A stretch of 64,000 bases of DNA, taken from assembly GCA_949592205.1 (NCBI GenBank), contig CATIUR010000003.1, forward strand, positions 20,682,501 to 20,746,500, given 5' to 3'. The notes beneath the pieces were generated by a model. That model saw only the letters and a list, made by a program, of their open reading frames with translations. It was not told where the DNA came from and made no database searches. This DNA is from Helichrysum umbraculigerum. Lineage: Eukaryota > Streptophyta > Magnoliopsida > Asterales > Asteraceae. A program made the translations under genes and the position numbers. Below, in pieces: positions 55,392 to 64,000 of the stretch (position 1 is the first letter of the stretch; each line of letters opens with the position of its first letter).

Positions 55392-57682
55392 TGTAAGACC
55401 CTTGCCTTTTTCCAACTACAGATTTGAATATTTTCAAACCAAAACATATCATTAGAATGTTATATTTCAAAATCGGAAGCGCAAGTCCCCCAAAACAAAA
55501 CATTTACCAACTTACAATGCTTCCAAGTTTAACGACGACCAAATATGACAACATTAGTTAAGTAATTACAACCTATATTAACACAACCCCTATGAACACA
55601 AAACGGGCCTTATATAAAACGTTTCCAAAAGACATCTACAAAAGATCAGAGTTGTGTCAAGCTTAGTCAAACTTCCCGTCATCATCTACAACCCGAACAT
55701 CTACATCAACTAACCACAATCTGCAAAACATTAAACAACGAGGGATTAGCTTATTGCTAAGTGAATGGAACCGTAACCGACGGTTCAACCCATTCATAAC
55801 AAGTCTTACAACAAGATAAACTACAACAAGTAAAACACATAAGCACATAGCGTCAAGAGGACCGGCGGTTCCTGGTATACAACCAACCCAGAAACCATGA
55901 CCACTGTATGCCATTCGCAGTGATCTACCGATAGCCTGAGTACTACCTTCACTGACTAGGTTTATTCTCAACTATGTGTATCAAAGAACTCTAGACAGCT
56001 ACACAGTAGTACCCAAACCCAACCAACCAATGTCGACCTCTGAAATCAACCATATTGCAAGCAACAATGCAATAGCAACCAACAACTAACAACAGTTCAA
56101 CAACTGTTATCAACCAAGCAACAAATAATAATCACACAACAACTCATATATTCAGCAACATAAACAAATAAAACTGGTACCAGTGCGACTAATAACAACA
56201 ATCTACTGATATAAACTATCCTGGTTTACCCGTCGTAACCGAACTAGTTACAACTGGTTTGAACCGAGGACTACAATTCCACTCACCGAATATTATCGTC
56301 TGATCACCAACTCAGTGGTCTAATCTTACTGAGTGGCCACCCGCTTATCTGAGAACACAAAGATAACAAGTCAATAACTCGTCTCATAATCATCATCATA
56401 ACATATTTATCAAATCAAGTAATCTCTAAAGTCTAAGTAAACAAAAGTTCAATCAGAATTGAAATTAAAAATCCCGAACTAATGTTTAAAAACTGTAAAA
56501 TGTCATTTTCGACCCCTAAATGACCCCGAATGGCCAAAAACCGCCTAGGCTATTAGAATATAGTTTTGACCATTGGGCCGTTTCCGAGTGAACATGTGAA
56601 TCTCATCCCAAACCAAGTTAATGAAATTGTTACATAACCGTGACCCTGAAAAGACTTACGCATTTTCAAAATTTACAAAACCCGTCAAAATTATTCATGC
56701 GAACGCGATCCGGATCAAGGTGGCTGGATCGCGTTCACCTTTAGAAAAAGTTCTGTCACCGAAATACACATGGCAACGCGATCCGGAACAAAGGGCTGGA
56801 TCGCGTTCGTATGACCAAAACTCGACTATACCAAATTATAACTAAGGAACGCGATCCGGAGACATGGCCGGGATCGCGTTTGCTAGTTCAAAAACGACCT
56901 GCACTTTCAGCAAGAACACAACACGAACCAAAACTCCATTTCACCCAAAACCAGTTTATAAACACGAAATTTCTCAAGTAAAGACCACAAACTTCAACCA
57001 TAAGCATATAATAACAACAACAAACATCATCTAACAACAATCTAACTCATGCATCATCATCAAATCAACAAAATCACCAAACCCTAACCTATGAGCTCAA
57101 CTTGAAGAGTACTAACAATTCTAGCATATGATCACCATGTAATCATGTAAAATCGTCATATAATCATCTAGTAATCAACAATTTATACTTTTCAAGCTTC
57201 AATTCATACAAAACATATATATTCATCATTTACCTAATTTCTATAAAATGAGCTCAAGAACCCTAGAATACTTACAACAATGATGAACAAGATGATGATG
57301 AAAAGAAGAATCTGAGTTCCTTAATCTTGAATCCACCCAAATTATATGATAATTTCTTTTGATTTCTTTGTAGAGGTTTAAAGAGAGAGTTTAGGAAAAA
57401 TGAAATGAGAAAGTTAGGTGAAATAGAAAATAAGTCGGTCACTCCACCGACCCCAACTCTTATTATGTATAAATTATACCCGTTCATAGTCTATTGTCTG
57501 GAACCCGAAAATACCCGTAAGTCAAAATACTTTTATTTTACCGTCAACTTTAATAAGTTAAAACAACTAATATTTTATTAGTCACAATAAAACTGAGGCT
57601 CTTTTACTTGTTTATTCTTAAATAAACCAACCAAACTTATAAAAATACGATTTATTTCCAGGCCCAGAAACAGGATGTTACA
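55392..57682. mobile_element. Solo LTR, 2.29 kb, in Athila-like gag; TGGAC duplication
   Basis: The insert starts TGTAAGACCC and ends GGATGTTACA (TG...CA, with TGTAA/TTACA inverted). It is flanked by TGGAC at 55,387-55,391 and 57,683-57,687. Taking it out leaves a continuous gag frame. It has no proteins, no internal ends and no primer-binding site. The middle holds three long-armed palindromes with AACGCGATCC and GGATCGCGTT (56,701-56,880). It probably comes from another Ty3/gypsy family (inference). Confidence 0.87.
56701..56880. repeat. Three inverted repeats, AACGCGATCC...GGATCGCGTT
   Basis: The units lie at about 56,701-56,736, 56,774-56,808 and 56,848-56,880. Each has a ten-base arm, AACGCGATCC, a 13-16 base loop, and the reverse complement GGATCGCGTT. 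The loops differ while the arms are identical, so arms are what is conserved. Confidence 0.92.
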
Positions 57683-57687
57683 TGGAC

Positions 57688-59817
57688 AGTATGGGAAGAG
57701 ACATAAAAAAAGTGACCGAGACTGTCCATGCAATCCAAGTAGGGTGTGACAACTGTGGAGGAACGCATTTAGTCAAGGATTGTCCCGAAATGAATTCTGG
57801 AGAAATGAGAGAGGAAGTTAAATGTGTGGAAACTCACGGAACCTACTGCCAAGGCAGTGGGGAATTTTTCCTAAGACCATACCAGAAAGGAGGTCGCCAG
57901 TTCCGTCAGGCTCAGCCAGAGTTTTTCACTAAGGAACAACCCTCGGCAACCTTCCCTGACAAGAAACCCAATTTGGAAGAAATGATGGGTAAGTTTTTGA
58001 TCGCTAACGAGAATTTTATTGCTAAGTCTGGACAGCGGATGGACGCCATTGAAGCATTAGTTCGGAATCAAGGAGCGGCGATCAAGCAAATTGAGGGAAC
58101 CATTTCCAGCATAGCTAAAGTTCTCCAAGAGAGATCCCCGGGAACTTTACCAGGATGCACCGAAACCAACCCAATTGATCATGCAAAGGTAGTGACTACC
58201 AGAAGTGGAAAGGTTCATGAAAACCTTAAGTTTCAAAAGAATCATGTGTCGAAGCTTTTGCCTGAAAAGGAGAAGGAAGCTGAGGTTGCCAGAAATTCAA
58301 GGGTGGACACAAAAGCTGATCAAATTGCTAGGGATAAGCAATATGCGAAGGATCATGCGCCACCCCCACCTTACCCAGCAGCTTTGAGGAGAGGAAAATA
58401 TGAAGCTCATTATCATCAACTTCTAGAGAATCTGAAGCAGCTTCATATCAACATTCCGTTTGTGGAAGACATTGCCCAAATGCCTAAGTATGTGAAATAC
58501 TTGAAGGAGCTCTTGACTAATAAGAGCAAGTTGGCAGAAGCAACCACAGTAATGATGAATGAGCGATGCTCAGCCATGATGCAAAACAAGTTGCCACCAA
58601 AAATGAAGGATCCGGGGAGTATCACTATACCCTGTCAAATTGGTAATTTGGACATTGCGAATGCACTAGCAGATCTTGGGGCTAGCATATCTATTATGCC
58701 TTATACTATGTACGCTAGACTTGGGCTAGGAAAACCTAAGTCCATCCGAATGTGCATTGAGTTGGCTGATCACTCTGTTCAATACCCCAAAGGGATGGTT
58801 GATAACGTTTTAGTCAAGGTTGATAAGTTTGTGTTTCCCTGTGACTTTGTGATTCTCGACATGGTAGAGGATCCTAAGGTGCCTATTATTTTAGGTAGAC
58901 CCTTCCTAGCCACTTCCAGAGCGTTGATCGATGTTTTTGATAGGAAAATAACCATGAGGTTGGGGGATGAGAAGGTTGTATTCAATGTGAATGAATCTAA
59001 GCAATATCCGGAATCAGTGGATGAGACTTGTTACTTTGCTAGCATGAGAGAATTATCTGAAGATGACGAGAGTTTGCAAAGTTTGAAGGATGACGTAGAT
59101 TTAGACCCAATGATTCTTAAAGAATGGACGGGAAGCCTCGAGGAAATCCGTGACATCGAAGAATTCGATAAATTGATCGAGGAGATAGAGACAACTTGCG
59201 ATGAGGAGCTGGAGAATGAGGGCGTCAAGCTAAAGGAGAGTAAAAAGTCAATCTTGACAAATGGAATCTCGATCAAAACGGATACGCGAATTCTAAGTCA
59301 TTGTCACAATGGTCCTACTAGAGGGCATAAGGGACCTAATTACACGTCACGAAAGATGTTGAAGGCGAAGGCATTACCTATAAAAGGTGCACGGGTTGTG
59401 GTGAAGTTCCGTAAGCGATTGTTTTCACGATTTGGAATACCGAAGGTTTTGATCAGTAATAGTGAAACGCATTTTACGAATGCACATTTGGAGAAAGTGT
59501 TAGGGATGAAGGCTTATGTTAACACTCGACTATATATGGAGCGCACCAAGAAATGGCATGATTCACGCTTTAAATCAAATTGTTTATTTAAAAAAGGTGA
59601 TAAGGTTCTCATATACAGTTCTCGTCTGCATTTATTCCCTGGAAAGTTGAAGACTCGTTGGACAGGACCTTTTATAGTTGAAAAGGTTTATCATTTTGGT
59701 GCTGTTGATCTGCAAGGTCATTCTGGAAAAACTTTCAAGGTTAATGGAAGTCGTTTGAAGAGATACGATGGTGATGCAAGGGACTCCAAGCGTGATTTGG
59801 AGATGAAATTGAGTTAA
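57688..59817 (+). pseudogene. Athila-like gag 3' part, protease and integrase remnant; RT lost
   Basis: The gag frame resumes after the solo LTR. A zinc knuckle of the Athila form (CDNCGGTHLVKDC, C-x2-C-x3-H-x4-C) comes early. A protease domain follows (IPCQIGNLDIANALADLGAS with the catalytic DLGA type motif, then IILGRPFLATSRALID). After KEWTGSLEEIRDIEEFDK the text jumps to integrase pieces: CHNGPTRGHKG (zinc part), FGIPKVLISNSETHF (core, where the catalytic D of the usual SDRGTHF is N), and the C-terminal KKGDKVLIYSSRL...FPGKLKTRWTGPF. RT and RNase H are missing, yet the frame stays open, so the deletion was in frame. It is not autonomous. Confidence 0.85.
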
Positions 59818-61125
59818 GTTGTGGAGCAAGATGTCGAGCTTACCGACGTGATAAACAAAAGCGCTTTCGGGAGACAACCCGTTATTTTGTTATTTTGTTT
59901 TATTGTTTTTGCTTGCAGGTTTGAACTTTGTGGGTATGTTCCCTGGAAACCCTCACGAGACTACAACTCGTCCACTCAGGATGCTGAGAGGTTTAAAGGC
60001 TTGTTGCATACGCTAAATGCAACCGTGATACCTACGGAAGTGTGCTGTTGTATTTTATTTCTGAACCAGTTCATTCATGAATTTTTCTTCTTAATCAAGG
60101 GAGTTTTTCTGTTTCACTTCTTTTCTATTCCCTAATATTATGTTTCTTTTTGCAATGAGGACATTGCATATTTTAAAGTGGGGGATGGGGAAAAGAAGTT
60201 CATTTGTCCTAAGTTATCAAATTGCATTTAATGGTAGATATCATTTTCAAGGGCATTCTGTATTAGTCATTTTTCAGTCTAAATTTTTCTTTTAAAATTT
60301 TAATTTTTCTTAAGTTTAGCTAAGTTTGTAACAAAATTGGGGAATTCAAATGAATGAATAAATCTAAAATTGCAAATATGAGATAGTTCACAATGTGATG
60401 TATCGATAGGCAATCTATATGAAAGTTATTGAGCCATTGAATAAATTAATATAGTAAGTAGGTTTGCCTGAGAGGATCTTTAGTAAGGTATGGCTGTTGC
60501 CTTAATTCTTATATGGTAGCGTGTTATAGCCCTCAATTCTGAAATCTTAATGGTCATCATTTGGAAATATACTGGGTGTTGTCTCCTCTGTTGTACGAAA
60601 GTACAGACCTGGTTTCCGTCAGTATATTTATTTGAAAAATAAAAAAATAAAAAATGAATAAATGAATAAACCAAGGCCAAGTTAAGTCGCTTTGTTGTAC
60701 TAAGGTACAGACATGTCACCAATGTCTTGGCCTGAAAAATGATTGATTTAATTTAGATTTTCTTTATTGAGGAAAGTTGTGGTGCGTTAGTTGTATGAGG
60801 ATATCTTGCTATTGGGATTCGAAGGTAAAGCCTACTAGAATAATAAGAGTTAAGCTCAATGGCTGTAATATAGATTGTTTAGGTGGACAACAATATCGGT
60901 AATCAGTGTGATTTATCTTTTATGCCGAATAATAATTAGTGAAGAATTTGGTTTCCTGATAGAGTTTCTTGATTGCTAGATTTAATGAAATATTAGTTTT
61001 AAGAGTAAAATTTGGGTTGTGAAATGCTGGCTAGTTTGTAAGTCCCTATGTTCTGATATTTTGCATGTTCATGATTTTAACTGATAGTCTACTTGAGGAC
61101 AAGTAGGATTCAAGTGGGGGATGTT
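59818..61125 (+). ncRNA. Athila-like 3' non-coding region with the two-hairpin module
   Basis: No convincing protein is present and no env ORF is found. A first polypurine tract (AAAGTGGGGGATGGGGAAAA, 60,176-60,195) precedes the module. Hairpin 1 (60,592-60,605) is TGTAC, GAAA, GTACA inside CCTCTGT...GACCTGG, and hairpin 2 (60,696-60,709) is TGTAC, TAAG, GTACA followed by GACATGTCA. Next comes GGTGGACAACAATATCGGTA (from 60,882). The final polypurine tract (CAAGTGGGGGATG, 61,111-61,123) abuts the LTR. The same landmarks in the same order occur after pol in the copia elements. Confidence 0.55.
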
Positions 61126-62011
61126 TGATAAACGCCAAAATGTACTAAATTATAGTACTAATTACCCCTTCGTTTAATAGGTTTCTAATGCATTTTGTGT
61201 GAATAAGATACTTATTTCGTTCATATTTGCATTTAGGAGTTTATTTGGAGCTTGGATTGAAAAGAAACGGAAAACGAGCTTATTTGGAAGAAAAGTTGCT
61301 AAAAGAATAAAACATTGGACAATAGAAGATTGGATCGAAGAAAATAAGCTAAGAGTGTGAAGATATGCAAGATTGGATTGGATTGAAGTGTAAATGAAGC
61401 TCGAATCGGAAAAAGAATGAAAGATGAGCTGAAAATGGAGGAAGAATGTAAAAGCTGAGTTTTCAGACAGCTGTTAGTATTTTGGCCATAACTTTCTCAT
61501 ACGAACTCCGATTGAGGTGATTCAACTTGGAGAATTTAGCTAACACATAGGGCTACAACTTTCGTTTTTTTCATTTTTTCTGAAAATGCATCCATACGGC
61601 GTATGGATGTTCATACGCCGTATGGATTGAAAATGGGCTAAAAACTGATAACGCGGGCTGGAATTTATGGGCTTTTACATCCATACGCCGTATGGATGAC
61701 TTTTTCAGCTCATCTTTCATTCTTTTTCCGATTCGAGCTTCATTTACACTTCAATCCAATCCAATCTTGCATATCTTCACTCTCTTAGCTTCTTTTCTTC
61801 GATCCAATCTTCTATTGTCCAATGTTTTATTCTTTTAGCAACTTTTCTTCCAAATAAGTTCATTTTCCGTTTCTTTTCAATCCAAGCTCCAAATAAACTC
61901 CTAAATGCAAATATGAACGAAATAAGTATTTTATTCACACAAAATGCATTAGAAACATATTAAACGAAAGGGTAATTAGTACTATAATTTAGTACATTTT
62001 AGCGTTTATCA
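61126..62011. repeat. Truncated Athila LTR fused to an inverted LTR copy
   Basis: The 3' LTR starts TGATAAACGCCAAAATG (61,126). Its first 306 bases (61,126-61,431) recur inverted at 61,706-62,011, ending AGCGTTTATCA. The spacer holds CCATACGGCGTATGG-type palindromes. At about 61,706 the sense LTR breaks off at CAGC and the inverted copy begins, sharing that tetranucleotide. The whole would fold into a stem of about 300 base pairs. Compared with the antisense copy at 36,532-37,856, the rest of the sense LTR is missing. Confidence 0.85.
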
Positions 62012-62135
62012 GTGATCAAATGTTAAATGATACTTTAGTCACCTTTATTGAGAAAGATGTGTATTCTAAAGTTAGTGATGAGGACATCATGAATTGCTTT
62101 CAATGAATGCAAGATTGATGAGAACAATTGTAACT
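62012..62135 (+). pseudogene. hAT-type transposase C-terminal scrap
   Basis: Directly after the inverted LTR a 31-residue segment reads DQMLNDTLVTFIEKDVYSKV then SDEDIMNCFQ before a stop. This is the pattern near the C-terminus of plant hAT transposases of the TTF/ZMYM-like group (LNDxLVxxIEKDxF, then IMxRFQxM). Its upstream part is gone, so the inverted LTR was inserted or joined here. Identification rests on one short motif. Confidence 0.5.
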
Positions 62136-62194
62136 TCAAATTATAGAAATATGGTATGTGTTTTCCTACTGCACATAACTTCATAATTATTAAA

Positions 62195-62919
62195 GGTGCG
62201 TTTAGTTCAAGAAAAATGTAGCACTTTTCTAGAAAATTTTTCTAAGAAAAGTGGAAAATTAGAAAACGTGTTCAAAATGGGTATTTTTCAGAAAAGTTTT
62301 CCAAGAAAATGGAAAACTCAGGGCGTGTTTAGTTACAGAAAAGTTTCTTCATTTTTCTTTTTCAAATTCTCTAGAGAATGAGAAGTATTTTACTTCTCTA
62401 GAAAAGTATGGAAAATTTAGAAAACGTGTTTAGTTGCAAGGGATGGAGTTTTCCTTTCCAATGAATAGTGAGATGGAAAACTTAGAAAACCATCAAAAGT
62501 AGTTTTCAACTTTGTAGTTATAAAAAGGAAAACAAGGATTTTCCTTTTCTTAGAAAAGTTTTTTAAAAAACACGAATTTGAACACGTTTTCTAATTTTTT
62601 ATTGTTTTCTTAGAGAATTTTCTAGAAAAATGAGGAGTTTCCTGTAACTAAACGCACCCTCATTTTTCCAGCCTATAACTTGAAGTTGGAAAACAATGAT
62701 TTCAAGTTTTCCACTCTTTTCCTTTGTACCCACTTCCCCTTTTTTCTAAAATTTTCCAAAAACCTTCTTTAACATCATTTTTCCAAAATGGAAAATATAT
62801 CAACTTGTGAACATATTTTCCAAATTTTCAACACTTTTCTAGAAAACAAAAACTCTTCTCATATTTTTGAAAATTGGAGATGGAAAACTGTGAAAATTTT
62901 TCCAAAACTAAACGCACCC
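62195..62919. mobile_element. Outer MITE with GGTGCGTTTAGTT ends
   Basis: The ends GGTGCGTTTAGTT (62,195) and AACTAAACGCACCC (to 62,919) are inverted repeats, and the inner flanks are rich in TTTTCTAGAAAA and GGAAAAC words in both orientations. A second element of the same type lies inside. Short frames across it are chance. Its superfamily is hAT-like or PIF/Harbinger-like; the target-site copy is unclear. Confidence 0.65.
62321..62659. mobile_element. Inner, nested MITE of the same family
   Basis: The ends GGGCGTGTTTAGTTACAG and CTGTAACTAAACGCACCC are inverted repeats, 339 bases apart. TCA flanks it on both sides (62,318-62,320 and 62,660-62,662), a three-base duplication fitting PIF/Harbinger or CACTA types. 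It inserted into the outer copy. Confidence 0.7.
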
Positions 62920-63340
62920 AAAATATGGTATGTATTTTGCTATTTAATGAATTTCCTTCTGTTATTGAATACTTAAATTAGTTGATAATCGGTAGAAAAA
63001 CCGATTCTGCGACCCGAACTAATTACCCGATATTTATCGATTCAATTTGAGTAGAAAACCTTTTTAGCATAAAGTGCATACTTTAAGCCGAATTCCTAAT
63101 TCTGCCAATATTGAGGCCTGAGAGTGAATGTCTAGACCTAATCTTTAGGAAGTGTAAGATGGGCCGGTGCATAGGACCCAAGTTTTGTTTGGGCTTCAAT
63201 TTTTTTCTAGTTTAATCTAGTATTTTTTTTTTTATGTATATAGTAGTTAGCCCACAAAGACATGCTCTCAATCCAAACTATATGTGCATTTTGGAAGCTT
63301 TAAAATCAGTTGTGGACTCCGTATGTAAAAGCCCGTAAAT
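62920..63340. other. Non-coding stretch
   Basis: I see no gene or defined repeat. The bases after 62,925 (AAATATGGTATGT.TTTT) repeat those at about 62,148, before the outer MITE, which suggests a small local duplication around its insertion. Confidence 0.4.
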
Positions 63341-63980
63341 ATAGACATGTAAGCAAACTAAACGTTCAGCGAATTATTCGTAAACCGTTCGACGGGAAAT
63401 TCGTTTATGTTCGTTCGTTTTGTTATATGAACGAACATGAACATATGTCTCGTTCGTTCATTTACGTTCGTGAACGTTCGGTAACATGTTCGTTTGTTAA
63501 CAAAAATGAATAGATATTTGTATATCTTATTTAATCTTATCTAAATACTATATATAATAGTATTAAACATTTAGATACTTTCATTCTAAATATAATATGA
63601 GTATTAAACGCTTAGATGTCTTATAAAACTTATTAATATGTTAGAATTAAGCATCATATTGTTATCGTTTTGCAATGCTGATATGCATCGTTTTGTTTCA
63701 GGTTATATTTAATATATATGTTTGTTTGTGTTCATTGGGGTTTGTCTAAAGTATTATTAATGAACATATGTATATATGTGTTGTTTGAGTTTGTTATCCT
63801 TGGTGTTTGTCTAACGTATTAATGAACATATGTATTAAATTATGTATACGTTCGTTTGCATTCGTGAACAAACAAATATTCTTATTGAACGAACATAAAC
63901 AATAAAATTCATTCGCTTATTTGTTCGTGTTCCTTCGATAAAACTTTAATGAACTAATACAAAAAAACATGCTTTGTTCT
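63341..63980. repeat. Repeat rich in GTTCGTT/AACGAAC motifs
   Basis: Both ends of this stretch are dense in GTTCGTTCG, CGTTCGTGAACGTTCG and AACGAACATGAAC, which are partly palindromic, with an AT-rich middle. This looks like an inverted-repeat element whose right end is at or beyond the window edge. There is no supportable protein. Confidence 0.45.
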
Positions 63981-64000
63981 TGTTAGTTCGGTTTTACAGG

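Noticed and set aside
59821..60135. 104-codon ORF after the integrase remnant
   Set aside because: The first residues continue a decayed pol tail; the rest is hydrophobic non-coding text without a recognisable family.

Overview
This is a nuclear window from a flowering plant. It is AT-rich and almost entirely transposable elements, and I find no intact host gene, tRNA or rRNA. The retrotransposon proteins, especially the extra ORF after pol, resemble families I associate with Asteraceae (lettuce and Tanacetum type). That placement is inference; a eudicot is safe.

Region 1 (1-12,094) is a graveyard of small elements. It holds inverted-repeat (MITE or foldback) elements, two Stowaway-like elements, several local tandem duplications, and a chain of at least three elements separated by long (TA)n tracts between 5.5 and 11.4 kb. 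The largest of these carries a broken FAR1/MULE-like zinc-finger tail on the minus strand.

Region 2 (12,095-34,297) is a 22 kb composite Ty1/copia element of Sirevirus (SIRE/Maximus) type, flanked by a CATAT target-site duplication. Its order is outer LTR, leader, intact gag, intact pol, ORF3 with one stop, a diverged middle LTR, a 5'-deleted gag, frameshifted pol, frameshifted ORF3, and outer LTR. The outer LTRs differ by only three bases by eye, whereas the middle LTR is clearly diverged. The first LTR is followed by 52 bp that also follow the last LTR, so the left end is rearranged and has no visible primer-binding site.

Region 3 (36,532-52,760) starts with a truncated antisense Athila-type LTR, then a patchwork junction, then a second Sirevirus-like element. 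That element has a tRNA-Met primer-binding site, gag, pol, ORF3 and polypurine tracts. Its gag is interrupted by a 3.65 kb solo LTR with a GTTAC duplication, and its 3' LTR is missing.

Region 4 (52,760-62,011) holds antisense Ty3/gypsy scraps, then a sense-strand Athila-like element that has lost its 5' LTR, reverse transcriptase and RNase H. A 2.29 kb solo LTR with a TGGAC duplication splits its gag. It ends in a large inverted LTR repeat. Region 5 (62,012-64,000) has a hAT transposase scrap, two nested MITEs and a GTTCG-rich repeat.

Three non-coding signals stand out. First, a two-hairpin module with a near-identical first hairpin (TGTAC, GNRA loop, GTACA) lies downstream of pol in both copia copies and in the unrelated gypsy element. 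Second, each of the five LTR-element families has its own short motif, palindromic in four of them, repeated many times and almost only in non-coding parts. Third, in both Sirevirus families the gag stop is followed, in frame with pol, by a 3'-splice-site-like sequence. Base counts and alignments were done by eye.
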